Source: Campylobacter geochelonis
Lineage (GTDB): Bacteria; Campylobacterota; Campylobacteria; Campylobacterales; Campylobacteraceae
Direction: 5' to 3'
NCBI RefSeq assembly: GCF_013201685.1
Contig: NZ_CP053844.1
Span: 744,001-808,000 of the forward strand
DNA length: 64,000 nt
The stretch's first letter is position 1; each line of letters begins with the position of its first letter. The translations under genes were made by a program, and so were the position numbers. This document shows, one piece after another, positions 21,016-29,720 of the stretch. Under the pieces are notes generated by a model. It was given only the letters and a program-made list of their open reading frames with translations. It searched no databases and had not been told where the DNA came from.

Positions 21016-21629
21016 GTGGTAGTAAAATCATCCTTACAAACGACTATGAGGCATTAAAAGATGAGCTGGTTTTAGAGTGTGGGATAAATAGTGTTAAGTT
21101 TTTTCAAAACAGTGATATTTTGCTTGATGATGCAAAAGCTGCTGCTAAAGAGGCTTATATAGCAGAAAATAGCCTAAAAACCATAGTTTTAATAGGAAAC
21201 AAATTTGGCATAGAAGCGCAAAATTCGTTGCTTTTGTTACTTGAAGAGCCGCCTAAAAATATAAGATTTATACTTATTAGTTCATCAAAAAATTCATTTT
21301 TACCAACGATTCGTTCGCGTCTTTTAGTAGAAAATAGGCTAAAACCAAGAGCGCAAGAGCCAAGTGGGCTGGATTTTAAAAAGCTAGATTTAAAGGCGAT
21401 TGATAAATTTATAGATGAAAAAATGGCTCTTGAAAAAAGTGGTGAATTTGGAAAAAATGAACTAAAAAATATGATATCTTCTATCTTTAAAGAGGCTCTT
21501 GAAAGCGGTATTAAATTTGATAAAAATGAGCTTGAGCATATTAAAAAACTTATGATTTTAGCAAGTTTAAATGCTAAAGCAAGAGTTGTTTTAACGCCAC
21601 TTTTACTGATGATAGGAGAGAAAATTTGA
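21012..21629 (+). CDS. holB: DNA polymerase III subunit delta prime
   Basis: The non-ATP-binding wrench subunit of the clamp loader. The product is only 205 residues, the short epsilonproteobacterial form. The segment FGIEAQNSLLLLLEEPPKNIRFILISSS near residue 65 is the family 'aqNaLLKtLEEPp..~fiL' motif, and LPTIRSRLL matches the sensor I SRC region. The start is TTG in a TTGA overlap with the hobA stop, so translation is coupled. The N-terminal part lacks a P-loop. Confidence 0.9.
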   Translation: MSGSKIILTNDYEALKDELVLECGINSVKFFQNSDILLDDAKAAAKEAYIAENSLKTIVLIGNKFGIEAQNSLLLLLEEPPKNIRFILISSSKNSFLPTIRSRLLVENRLKPRAQEPSGLDFKKLDLKAIDKFIDEKMALEKSGEFGKNELKNMISSIFKEALESGIKFDKNELEHIKKLMILASLNAKARVVLTPLLLMIGEKI

Positions 21630-22762
21630 AAATATTTAAGATTAACAGCGATACTGATTTTAACGCGATTTGCGATGATATTAAACCTCAAATTACTGGC
21701 AAAAATATCATGGAAAAAAAGGCAAATTTAAACTTTTTTTACATCAAAGATATAAAAGCTGCAGCTGCAAATATCTTAAAGCAAGATGCACTTAGCATAG
21801 GCGCTGAACTAGTGTGTAATGATGGTGTGATTTTAGGAAAAGAGCAGACAAACGCGCTTTTAGTGGCAAATGATAAGCAAGTTCAAATTTTAGCTAAAAA
21901 AGAGCTTTTGCAAGACTTTGGGCTTAAAAATTTAGCAAATTTTTTAAAACTAAATTTTATAAAAGCTAAAAAACCAGAGATTATGGGCGTGGTAAATATA
22001 AACGAAGATAGTTTTAACGCCCAAAGTCGTGTTAATATGTCAAATGCAATCTCTAAAATAGAAGAGCAAATTCAAGCAGGTGCTAGCTATATCGATATCG
22101 GTGGCGTTTCAAGTAGACCAGGAAGCAAGTATTGTGGGCGAGAGGAAGAATTTAGACGCATAAAAGATATCGTGGCTGAAATTTACCGCTTAAATTTAGA
22201 TAAAAAGGCTAAATTTAGCCTTGATAGCTTTGATGAATACTGCCTTGAATACGCGCTAAATCACGGCTTTAAGATGATAAATGATATTTCGGCAAATCTA
22301 AGTTTATGTGAACTTGGCGCTAAATACAACGCGCAGTATTGTTTGATGCATATGCAAGGAGATCCTCAAACTATGCAACAAGAGCCGCACTATGATGATG
22401 TTATAGGCGAGATAGATAGCTTTTTTCAAGATGCACTTGAAAAGATATATAAATTTAATCTTGTAGACGTTGTGCTTGATGTTGGCATCGGTTTTGGAAA
22501 AACGGCAGAGCAAAACCTTTTTTTAATCAAGCATTTAGAGCATTTTTTACATTTTGGCTTACCGCTTCTTGTAGGGGCAAGTAGAAAAAGCGTGATAAAT
22601 GCCTACTCGCCTTCAATTGTAAAAGATCGTTTAGCTGGAAGTTTATATTTGCATCTAAAATCATATGAAAATGGCGCTAGTATTATACGTACACACGATG
22701 TGTTCGAGCATAAACAGATGTTTGATATGCATTTAGCAGTCAGCGAGTTAGGAGTTTGGTGA
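21626..22762 (+). CDS. folP: Dihydropteroate synthase
   Basis: Condenses p-aminobenzoate with the pterin pyrophosphate in folate synthesis; the target of sulfonamides. The core begins near residue 115: VMGVVNINEDSFNAQSR, then YIDIGGVSSRPGS, MINDISANL, YCLMHMQGDPQTMQ, LDVGIGFGKTAEQN and PLLVGASRKSVI. About 110 residues precede this core, an N-terminal extension usual in epsilonproteobacterial FolP and of unknown role. The start is TTG within a TTGA overlap with holB. Its stop overlaps the ligA start. Confidence 0.95.
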   Translation: MKIFKINSDTDFNAICDDIKPQITGKNIMEKKANLNFFYIKDIKAAAANILKQDALSIGAELVCNDGVILGKEQTNALLVANDKQVQILAKKELLQDFGLKNLANFLKLNFIKAKKPEIMGVVNINEDSFNAQSRVNMSNAISKIEEQIQAGASYIDIGGVSSRPGSKYCGREEEFRRIKDIVAEIYRLNLDKKAKFSLDSFDEYCLEYALNHGFKMINDISANLSLCELGAKYNAQYCLMHMQGDPQTMQQEPHYDDVIGEIDSFFQDALEKIYKFNLVDVVLDVGIGFGKTAEQNLFLIKHLEHFLHFGLPLLVGASRKSVINAYSPSIVKDRLAGSLYLHLKSYENGASIIRTHDVFEHKQMFDMHLAVSELGVW

Positions 22763-24699
22763 TGAGTTTTGATGAGTATAAAAATGCGGTTGAAACGCTA
22801 AATTTATGGGCAAACGCCTACTACACAAAAGATTCTCCAGTTGCAACAGATGCCGAATACGACGCACTTTATCATGAAGTTTTAAGATATGAAGAGGCTA
22901 ATGAAGATAAAATTTTAAGCTATTCGCCAACACAAAAAATCGGTGGCGCGATAAGTGATGGTTTTGTAAAACTTGCGCATATTAAAAAAATGTGGTCGAT
23001 GGAGGATATTTTTAGCGATGATGAGCTGATATCATGGCTAAATCGTGGTGAAAAAAATGGCTTCGAGCTGTTTTGTGAGCCTAAATTTGATGGGGCTAGT
23101 TTAAACTTGCTTTATGAAAATGGAGTTTTGCAAAGCGCTGCAACTAGAGGCGATGGCGTGGTTGGCGAAGATGTTACGCAAAATGCAAAGGTTATAAAAA
23201 GTATTCCACTTCAAATTTCATATCTTGGTAAAATCGAGATTAGAGGAGAGGTTTTAATCTCAAAAAGCGATTTTAACGCGTTAAACGATGAGAGAGCAAA
23301 TAGTGGCGAAGTACCTTTGGCAAATCCACGAAATGCTGCAGCAGGAAGTCTTAGACAGCTTGATAGCGCAGTCGTTGCAAAACGAAGACTTCAGTTTATG
23401 GCGTGGGATGTAGGGGAGAATAGCTTAGGGTTTACAACGCATTTTGAAGTGATGAAATTTGTGCGAAATCTTGGTTTTTTAAGCGATGATTTTTGCGTAG
23501 TTGCAAAAAATCTTGATGAGATTAGAACAGCGTATAAGACACTTTTATCAAGGCGTGATGAAAAGCCGTTTTTAATGGATGGGATGGTGATTAGGCTAAA
23601 TTTACTAAGCCAGTGCCAAAAGCTTGGTTATACGGTTAAATTTCCTAAATTTATGGTGGCGTATAAATTCCCAGCAGTTGAAAAGGTGACAAAGCTACTT
23701 GATGTTGCGTTGCAAGTTGGTAGAAGTGGTGTGGTAACGCCCGTTGGCGTGCTTGAACCAGTTCATATCGATGGTGCTGTTGTTAAAAATGCAACGCTTC
23801 ATAACTTTGATGAGATTGAAAGACTTGGGCTTATGAGGGGTGATTTTGTTAGCATTATACGAAGTGGCGATGTGATTCCAAAAATCACTAGTGTTTATAA
23901 AGAGCGTAGAAATGGCAGCGAAACGAAGATAGCAAGACCTAGCACTTGTCCGGTTTGTGGGACTCATCTGCTTGATGAAGATGTGTTTATAAAGTGTCAA
24001 AACTTAAGTTGTGCGGCAAGAGTTATAAACTCGATTATATATTTTGCTTCTAAAAAATGTATGAATATCGATGGGCTAGGGGATGCGATTATAACTTTGC
24101 TTTTTAACAACAAAAAAATAGCTAAAATTATAGACATTTATCATCTTAAAAGCGAGGATTTGGTTGGACTTGAGGGTTTTAAAGATAGAAAAATCTCAAA
24201 TTTATTAAATGCGATAAATGCTTCTAAAAATGCGCCACTTGAGCGCTTTATCGCCTCTTTGGGGATTGAACATATCGGAGAAGTCGCAGCTAGAAAAATC
24301 AGCGAGAGTTTTGGCGATGAGTGGTTTAATGCAAATTTTGAAGAAGTGGCAAAGCTAGAGGGTTTTGGCGAAAAAATGGCGTTAAGTTTTAGAGAATTTT
24401 GTGATATAAATGCTAGCGCTATAAAAGAGCTTTTAGAAGTTATAAAGCCGGTTTTTATAAAAAAAGAGATAAGCCAAAACACATTTAGTGGTAAAACAGT
24501 TGTGATAACTGGCACATTATCTCGCTCACGAGATGAGTTTAAAGATGAGCTTTTAAGGGCTGGAGCAAAAGTTTCAGGCTCTGTTTCAAAAAAGACAGAT
24601 TTTGTACTATATGGCGATGAGGCTGGAAGCAAGCTTGAAAAAGCGCGAGAATTAGGGGTAAAAACGATAAATGAAGATGAATACAAAGCGATGCTATGA
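22762..24699 (+). CDS. ligA: NAD+-dependent DNA ligase
   Basis: Seals nicks using NAD+. Domains in order: Ia and adenylation domain with the lysine motif CEPKFDGASLNLL near residue 108 and TRGDGVVGEDVT near 133; OB fold; a four-Cys zinc finger (CPVCGTHLL ... CQNLSCAARV) near 395-420; helix-hairpin-helix repeats; and a C-terminal BRCT domain starting FSGKTVVITGTLSRSRDEF. I chose the ATG overlapping the folP TGA, with GGAG 7 bases upstream, rather than the in-frame TTG two codons earlier. Confidence 0.97.
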   Translation: MSFDEYKNAVETLNLWANAYYTKDSPVATDAEYDALYHEVLRYEEANEDKILSYSPTQKIGGAISDGFVKLAHIKKMWSMEDIFSDDELISWLNRGEKNGFELFCEPKFDGASLNLLYENGVLQSAATRGDGVVGEDVTQNAKVIKSIPLQISYLGKIEIRGEVLISKSDFNALNDERANSGEVPLANPRNAAAGSLRQLDSAVVAKRRLQFMAWDVGENSLGFTTHFEVMKFVRNLGFLSDDFCVVAKNLDEIRTAYKTLLSRRDEKPFLMDGMVIRLNLLSQCQKLGYTVKFPKFMVAYKFPAVEKVTKLLDVALQVGRSGVVTPVGVLEPVHIDGAVVKNATLHNFDEIERLGLMRGDFVSIIRSGDVIPKITSVYKERRNGSETKIARPSTCPVCGTHLLDEDVFIKCQNLSCAARVINSIIYFASKKCMNIDGLGDAIITLLFNNKKIAKIIDIYHLKSEDLVGLEGFKDRKISNLLNAINASKNAPLERFIASLGIEHIGEVAARKISESFGDEWFNANFEEVAKLEGFGEKMALSFREFCDINASAIKELLEVIKPVFIKKEISQNTFSGKTVVITGTLSRSRDEFKDELLRAGAKVSGSVSKKTDFVLYGDEAGSKLEKARELGVKTINEDEYKAML

Positions 24700-25400
24700 G
24701 AGCTGATATGTTTGTGGCAAATGCCCTAAATATAAGCAGAAACAAAGCTAGTCAGATGATAAAAGATGGCAAAATTTTGCTTGATGGAGAGGTTTTAGAT
24801 AAGGCAAGTTCTGAGATTTTAGGCGGGGAAGTTTTAGCAACTGATGAAATTTATGTAAGTAGAGCCGCTCTTAAGCTAAAAGGTTTTTTGCAAAATGTTG
24901 GGCTTGAAATTAGTGGTAAAACTGCGCTTGATATAGGAAGTTCAACTGGCGGTTTTGTGCAGATTTTACTTGAAAATGGCGCTAAAAGCGTTGTAGCGCT
25001 TGATGTTGGAAGTATGCAGCTTGATGAAAATTTAAGAAACGACACTCGCGTAAAAGTGCTAGAAAATACCGATATACGCGAGTTTAAAAACCAAAGCCAG
25101 TTTGATATCGTAACTTGTGATGTAAGTTTTATCTCGCTAAATTTAATCCTATCTTATATAGAACCTTTGTTTAAAGAGCATATGATTTTACTTTTTAAAC
25201 CGCAGTTTGAAGTAGGAAAAGAGGCAAAGAGAAACAAAAGTGGCGTTGTGGTTGATAAAAAAGCTATAGAGCGCGCTATGGCTAAATTTGAGCTTAAGTG
25301 TGCAAGTTTAGGGCTTTTAATCCAAGAAAAACAAGAGTCGCAAATCAAAGGAAAAGAGGGAAATAGTGAGTATTTTTATCTATTTAAAAAAGCTTTTTAG
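24696..25400 (+). CDS. tlyA: TlyA family rRNA 2'-O-methyltransferase (hemolysin A-like)
   Basis: Methylates 16S/23S rRNA ribose and affects capreomycin sensitivity; historically called hemolysin. An S4 RNA-binding domain occupies residues 1-60 (MRADMFVANALNISRNKASQMIKDGKIL), then an FtsJ-type SAM-dependent methyltransferase with motif I TALDIGSSTGGFVQIL near residue 77 and VALDVGSMQL. The product has 234 residues. It starts in an ATGA overlap with ligA and its end overlaps the lipocalin gene by 35 bases. Confidence 0.93.
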   Translation: MRADMFVANALNISRNKASQMIKDGKILLDGEVLDKASSEILGGEVLATDEIYVSRAALKLKGFLQNVGLEISGKTALDIGSSTGGFVQILLENGAKSVVALDVGSMQLDENLRNDTRVKVLENTDIREFKNQSQFDIVTCDVSFISLNLILSYIEPLFKEHMILLFKPQFEVGKEAKRNKSGVVVDKKAIERAMAKFELKCASLGLLIQEKQESQIKGKEGNSEYFYLFKKAF

Positions 25401-25890
25401 TCTTTTTTTACTTTTAATCTTTATCGCTGGTTGTGCTAAAACTAGCCCAAATACGCCAGCTGTCATAAAAGACTTTGATATCTATAAATTTAGTGGCACA
25501 TGGTATGAGATAGCAAAAATTCAAAAAGATGGCGAAGTGCTAAAAAACACCACGATAAACTACTCGATAGAAACGCCACAAGAAATTAAGATAGTTGTAA
25601 GAGGGCAAAAGGCTGATGAGGGCTTTAAAAAGCTTCAAAGTAGTGCTAAATTTAGCGACGATAGAAAAACCGCAGCACTTCAAATACAAGTTTTTGGACC
25701 TGTTTATAAGCCGTATAATATCGTAAAACTAGACGCTTACAGATATGCTATGATTTTTGGCGAAAGTGATGAAATGTGGATAATATCTCGCACAAAAACC
25801 ATCTCAGAGCTTGTTAAGGCGCTTTATTTAGACTATGCTAAAAACAACGGATATGATATAAATAAAATCATTTGGATAAGACAAAACTAA
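25366..25890 (+). CDS. Lipocalin family lipoprotein (Blc-like)
   Basis: An outer-envelope lipocalin. The signal peptide MSIFIYLKKLFSLFLLLIFI ends in the lipobox IAGC, so a lipid-anchored Cys at about residue 23 is predicted. The first lipocalin motif FSGTWYEIAKIQ (GxW) follows near residue 45, and the late MWIISRTKTISE resembles the Blc closing strand. The 174-residue length fits bacterial Blc proteins, which bind fatty acids or lysophospholipids. The start is GTG inside the last codons of tlyA, preceded by AAGAGGG. Confidence 0.85.
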   Translation: MSIFIYLKKLFSLFLLLIFIAGCAKTSPNTPAVIKDFDIYKFSGTWYEIAKIQKDGEVLKNTTINYSIETPQEIKIVVRGQKADEGFKKLQSSAKFSDDRKTAALQIQVFGPVYKPYNIVKLDAYRYAMIFGESDEMWIISRTKTISELVKALYLDYAKNNGYDINKIIWIRQN

Positions 25891-25891
25891 T

Positions 25892-26713
25892 ATGAAAATA
25901 GACAAATCAAAGATTAAAGCTATCGCTATAGGGCGATTTGATGGGCTTCACTTAGCGCATTTTGAACTTATAAAAAGGCTTGGGGAAAATGGAGCTTTGG
26001 TTATTATCAAAGATTCAAAGCCAAAACTAACGCCAAAAAGAGAGGATTATCTAAAAATTCCCTGTTTTTACTACAAAATAGAAGATATAAAGCACTTAAG
26101 CGGAGAGGAATTTATCCAAATTTTAAAAGATGAGTTTGTAAATTTAGAAAAAATCGTTGTTGGTTATGACTTTGAGTTTGGCTTTAACCGTGCGTGGAAA
26201 GCAAAAAATATAAAAGAATTTTTTAAAGGCGAAGTAGAGATAGTAGATGAGTTTTTTCTTAATAAAGTTAGCGTTCATAGCAAGCTCATAAGAAGTATGC
26301 TAGAAAGTGGCGATATAAAGGGCGCAAACGAGCTTTTGGGTAGAAAGTATTTTATAAAAGGCGAGGTTGTTAAAGGGCAAGGTCTTGGAGCAAAAGAGCT
26401 TTTTGCAACGCTAAATTTAGATGTTAAGGACTATTTTTTACCAAAAGAGGGTGTTTATGCAACGCGTTGCATGGTTAATAATAAAGCTTATAAAAGTGTA
26501 AGTTTTATAGGGCATAGAGTTAGCACAGATGGCGAATTTAGCATAGAAACTCATATTTTAGATGATTTTTGTGATGTTATGGCGACAGAGGCGAAAGTAG
26601 AGTTTGTTAAATTTATAAGAGATAATGCCAAATTTACTAGCCTAAAAGCGTTAAAAGAGCAGATTAAAAGTGATATTGCGCAGGCAAAACAGGCGCTAGA
26701 AAGTGAAAATTGA
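25892..26713 (+). CDS. ribF: Bifunctional riboflavin kinase / FAD synthetase
   Basis: Makes FMN from riboflavin and FAD from FMN. The N-terminal adenylyltransferase half has AIAIGRFDGLHLAHFELIKR near residue 10 (family 'iG.FDGvHlGHq') and VVGYDFEFGFNRAWKA near 90. The C-terminal flavokinase half starts near 150 (LLGRKYFIKGEVVKGQGLG). The product has 273 residues, shorter than E. coli RibF. The usual GFPTxN motif is changed to KELFATLN, a deviation also seen in other Campylobacter proteins of this type as far as I recall. It is followed by cmoA in a TGATG overlap. Confidence 0.9.
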   Translation: MKIDKSKIKAIAIGRFDGLHLAHFELIKRLGENGALVIIKDSKPKLTPKREDYLKIPCFYYKIEDIKHLSGEEFIQILKDEFVNLEKIVVGYDFEFGFNRAWKAKNIKEFFKGEVEIVDEFFLNKVSVHSKLIRSMLESGDIKGANELLGRKYFIKGEVVKGQGLGAKELFATLNLDVKDYFLPKEGVYATRCMVNNKAYKSVSFIGHRVSTDGEFSIETHILDDFCDVMATEAKVEFVKFIRDNAKFTSLKALKEQIKSDIAQAKQALESEN

Positions 26714-27417
26714 TGAAAGATGAAATTTTTAAAAAGCCTATAGAAAAGCAGTTTGAGTTTGATGAAAATGTCGCTAGCGTGTTTGATGATATGATAAGTC
26801 GCTCTGTTCCATACTATCAAATTTCATCGAATTTGGTTTGCGAACTTTTGGTTAAGATTTTAAAAGATGACTCTAAGGTGGTTGATCTTGGCTGCTCAAC
26901 CGGCACAACTCTTTTAAACCTTTTTCAAAGAAATCCTAATTTTAAGCTTTTTGGAGTCGATAACTCGCACGCGATGTTAGAAATCGCAAGAAATAGGGCA
27001 AAAGCATATGGTGCTGATATAAAATTTATAGAAGACGATATATTAAAATATGATTTTATGGGATTTGACGCTGTGCTTTTAAACTATACTTTGCAGTTTA
27101 TCAGACCGCTAAAAAGAGAGAAATTTGTTAGAGAAATTTATGATAATTTAAACGATGGCGGAGTTTTTGTCTTTAGTGAAAAGCTGATTTATGATGATAA
27201 AAATTTACAAAAAAAGATAATAGAAATCTATGAAGAGTATAAAGTCTCTCAAGGATACTCACGCTATGAAATCTCGCAAAAAAGGGAAGCACTTGAAAAC
27301 GTGCTGATACCTTTTAGTGAAGATGAAAATAAGAATATGGTAAAAAATGTCGGATTTAAAAGTGTTGAAACTATGTTTAAATGGGGAAATTTTGCTGTTT
27401 TTGTAGCGTTTAAGTAA
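26713..27417 (+). CDS. cmoA: Carboxy-S-adenosyl-L-methionine synthase
   Basis: CmoA makes carboxy-SAM from SAM and prephenate for cmo5U34 modification of tRNA. The N-terminal FDENVASVFDDMISRSVPYY is highly typical, and the SAM-binding motif VVDLGCSTGTTLLNL lies near residue 57. VLLNYTLQFI and FVFSEKLIYDDK complete the pattern. I start it at the ATG of the TGATGA overlap with ribF. A hairpin that could serve as terminator follows about 65 bases after the stop. Confidence 0.9.
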   Translation: MKDEIFKKPIEKQFEFDENVASVFDDMISRSVPYYQISSNLVCELLVKILKDDSKVVDLGCSTGTTLLNLFQRNPNFKLFGVDNSHAMLEIARNRAKAYGADIKFIEDDILKYDFMGFDAVLLNYTLQFIRPLKREKFVREIYDNLNDGGVFVFSEKLIYDDKNLQKKIIEIYEEYKVSQGYSRYEISQKREALENVLIPFSEDENKNMVKNVGFKSVETMFKWGNFAVFVAFK

Positions 27418-27482
27418 AGAATTTAAAAAAGTTGATTAAAAATTGAGTTTTGATAAAAAAGTGGTAAAAATTTAATAAAAGA

Positions 27483-27507
27483 TTTAAGCCCTAAAAAAGG
27501 GCTTAAA
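27483..27507. terminator. Hairpin between convergent cmoA and rpsO
   Basis: A 9-bp perfect stem, TTTAAGCCC with GGGCTTAAA and a 7-base A/T loop, lies between the two converging stops. On the rpsO strand it is followed by a T-rich stretch. It probably serves both directions. Confidence 0.7.
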
Positions 27508-27509
27508 AT

Positions 27510-27782
27510 TTATCTATCTCTTAAGCTAAGCTCTTCTATAAGTTTCACATAGCTTTCATAATTTGTTTTCTTAAGATATCTCATAAGTTTTTTTCTTCTA
27601 CTAACTAGTTTTAGTAGACCAAGACGAGATGAAAAATCTTTTGGGTTTGCTTGTAAGTGGCTTGTAAGCTCTTTTATCCTAGTTGTTAAAAGGGCGATTT
27701 GAACCTCTGGTGAACCTGTGTCGTTCTCTTTTTTAGCGAATTTCGCAACAATCTCTGCTTTTTGAGCCGAATCTAAAGCCAT
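27510..27782 (-). CDS. rpsO: 30S ribosomal protein S15
   Basis: A primary 16S rRNA-binding protein of the small subunit. The 90-residue sequence shows the family pattern: [42 protein letters not shown] and [13 protein letters not shown]. It is transcribed alone and converges on cmoA. AGGAGG precedes the start. Confidence 0.97.
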   Translation of the reverse strand: MALDSAQKAEIVAKFAKKENDTGSPEVQIALLTTRIKELTSHLQANPKDFSSRLGLLKLVSRRKKLMRYLKKTNYESYVKLIEELSLRDR

Positions 27783-27917
27783 GATGACCTCCTGACTGGT
27801 AATTGAATTTTCCGAACGATTATTATACTAAAAAAACCTCAAAGTTAGCTAAATTTAGGCAAAAGGATAAAAAACATCTCTTTTAGGATAAATTTAAACT
27901 TATTAATAGCTAAAACT

Positions 27918-27930
27918 GACTAAAATAGTC
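27918..27930. promoter_or_regulatory. Perfect palindrome in the promoter of the Rrf2 gene
   Basis: GACTAAAATAGTC is a perfect 5-3-5 inverted repeat 20 bases upstream of the start codon, overlapping a TAAAAT that could be the -10 box. The position suggests an autoregulatory operator for the Rrf2 protein (inference). Confidence 0.4.
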
Positions 27931-27950
27931 TAAAATTTTAAGGAGCAAAG

Positions 27951-28367
27951 ATGCTTTTTACTAAAGCTAGCGAATATGCGCTTTTATCACTTATGTTTAT
28001 AGCACAAAAAGATAAGCCTCAAGATGTTGATACGATTTCAAATGAGCTTAACATTTCAAAAAGTTTTTTAGCAAAAATATTGCAACATATGGCACGAGAG
28101 GGAATCTTATGCTCATATAAAGGGGCAAATGGTGGTTTTCATCTGGCAAAAAAACCAAATGAAATAAATTTAAAAGATATTATCGAAGGCGCTGAAAAAC
28201 GCCCAACAGCTGTATTTGAATGTTCAAATTCAAGAGATGACTGTCCAAGTGAAAAGGGTGAGTTTTGTAAAATTTGGAGTATGTTTAACGTGCTTCAGGT
28301 AAAAGTTGATGAATTTTTAGAGACTATAACTTTAGGCGATATTATTTCTCAAAAGAGCTTAAAATGA
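27951..28367 (+). CDS. Rrf2 family transcriptional regulator with cysteine cluster
   Basis: A winged-helix regulator. The N-terminus MLFTKASEYALLSLMFIA and the recognition region NISKSFLAKILQHMAREGILCSYKGANGGFHLA are standard Rrf2. Three cysteines in ECSNSRDDCPSEKGEFC near residues 88-105 match the Fe-S-binding loop of IscR/NsrR-type proteins, so it may sense iron-sulfur status, oxygen or nitric oxide. The product has 138 residues. The next gene overlaps its end by 4 bases (ATGA). Confidence 0.9.
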   Translation: MLFTKASEYALLSLMFIAQKDKPQDVDTISNELNISKSFLAKILQHMAREGILCSYKGANGGFHLAKKPNEINLKDIIEGAEKRPTAVFECSNSRDDCPSEKGEFCKIWSMFNVLQVKVDEFLETITLGDIISQKSLK

Positions 28368-29392
28368 GGATTTTTCACCTTTCGCATACTGATTTGGATG
28401 GCTATGGAGCACAGTTTGTAAGTAAATTTTATCTTGATAATATACTCTTTTTTAACTCAAATTATGGCAAAGAAATTGATGATAAATTTGAACAAATTCT
28501 ATCCTTAGTCCAGCCAAAAGACTTAGTTTTGATAACAGATCTAAATTTAACACTCCAACAATGCGAAGCTTACGAGATGAAACTTAAAGAAAAAGATGTC
28601 AAAATCATACTCTTAGATCATCATCAAAGTGGCTTAGAATGCGCTAAAAAGTATGCTTGGTACTTTCTTGATAACTCAAGGTGTGCTACGAGTATAACTC
28701 ATGATTTTTTAGCTGAAATTTATGGAAAAGATGAAAAGCTTCATAAATTTTCAAAAGTTGTAAATGCAGTTGATATCTGGCTAAATGATGAGAGTGAATT
28801 TGAGCTTGGAAAGGTCTGTTTGGGGCTTGTATCAAATGCAAAAGAGATAAATAAAATTATGTTTGATGAAAAAAGCAGAGAGTTTATATTTTATATCTTA
28901 GAAAAATCACAAGAATTTTTTGACAAGCAAAACGCCCATATAGCGCTAGATAATGCAACTCACTTTATAAAAAAAGAGTTTTTCAAAAAAGAGAAAGATG
29001 ACACGCTAAGCAATCTCATATCAACTTTCATCGTTGATATGCTAAGCCAAAATAGAGCTAAATTTGAGATAGGGTATGAGGACAAAAAGGGCATTTTAAC
29101 TTACAACATCGGCAACACTTCTGTTATCGGAAATGACTTTTTAGTAGCAAATCCAGATATGGACTTTTTTATCGATGTAACTTCAAGAAAAACGCTTAGC
29201 TTTCGTGCTAATGGAAATGCAAATGTTAGCCTAATGGCAAAAAATTTAGTTGGTGGTGGTGGGCATGTAAATGCAAGCGGTGGCCTGTATAATGGCTTTA
29301 AAGATGGATATAGATATGAAGTTATCAAGGCTCAAATTGTTGATTTGATAGCTAAAAAAACGCAAGAAAAGGAGATGAAAGATGAAAGATGA
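28364..29392 (+). CDS. DHH family phosphoesterase
   Basis: A manganese-dependent phosphodiesterase of the DHH/DHHA1 superfamily, which includes nanoRNases and cyclic-dinucleotide hydrolases. Motif I is HLSHTDLDGYGAQ near residue 5, the DHH motif is LLDHHQSGLECA near 84, and the C-terminal DHHA1 glycine cluster reads VGGGGHVNASGGLY near 306. The substrate (oligoribonucleotides, pAp or cyclic nucleotides) cannot be fixed from the sequence. It is translationally coupled to the Rrf2 gene and to the small gene after it. Confidence 0.88.
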   Translation: MRIFHLSHTDLDGYGAQFVSKFYLDNILFFNSNYGKEIDDKFEQILSLVQPKDLVLITDLNLTLQQCEAYEMKLKEKDVKIILLDHHQSGLECAKKYAWYFLDNSRCATSITHDFLAEIYGKDEKLHKFSKVVNAVDIWLNDESEFELGKVCLGLVSNAKEINKIMFDEKSREFIFYILEKSQEFFDKQNAHIALDNATHFIKKEFFKKEKDDTLSNLISTFIVDMLSQNRAKFEIGYEDKKGILTYNIGNTSVIGNDFLVANPDMDFFIDVTSRKTLSFRANGNANVSLMAKNLVGGGGHVNASGGLYNGFKDGYRYEVIKAQIVDLIAKKTQEKEMKDER

Positions 29393-29609
29393 AGAATTTG
29401 ATGTAGAAGAGTTGGCCTATGAGGTGAGTGTTTTGCTTGAGGGGATGCTTTATTTTGCTGGAGTTAAGAAACAAAATTTGCAAAAAGCAGCTGAACTTTA
29501 TGTAGAAGTTATCGATGATGTGCTAGAAAATAGCGACGCAACAGGCGTTGATGAAACCATAGAAGTGGTTGCATATCTAAAGAAAAATCACGCGGAGTTG
29601 TTTAAATAG
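29382..29609 (+). CDS. Small conserved acidic protein of unknown function
   Basis: A 75-residue acidic, probably all-helical protein with no membrane segment (MKDEEFDVEELAYEVSVLLE...). It overlaps the DHH phosphoesterase gene by 11 bases and is preceded by AAGGAGATG, so it is very likely translated. Its coupling to the Rrf2 and DHH genes suggests a shared role. I do not recognise the family. Confidence 0.7.
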   Translation: MKDEEFDVEELAYEVSVLLEGMLYFAGVKKQNLQKAAELYVEVIDDVLENSDATGVDETIEVVAYLKKNHAELFK

Positions 29610-29678
29610 GCATTTTGGCTTTAAAAATATTTTAAGCAAGATGTTTGCAACACGGTTACTTTCAGCTTTTTTTAACAG

Positions 29679-29720
29679 ACCCATCAAAATTAGCCAATAA
29701 TTTTAGATGGGTTTATTTTT
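29679..29720 (+). terminator. Terminator of the Rrf2-DHH-small protein operon
   Basis: ACCCATC plus AAAATTA pairs with TAATTTT plus GATGGGT around a 5-base loop with one bulged A, followed by TTATTTTT. This is a strong intrinsic terminator 70 bases after the last stop. Confidence 0.85.
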
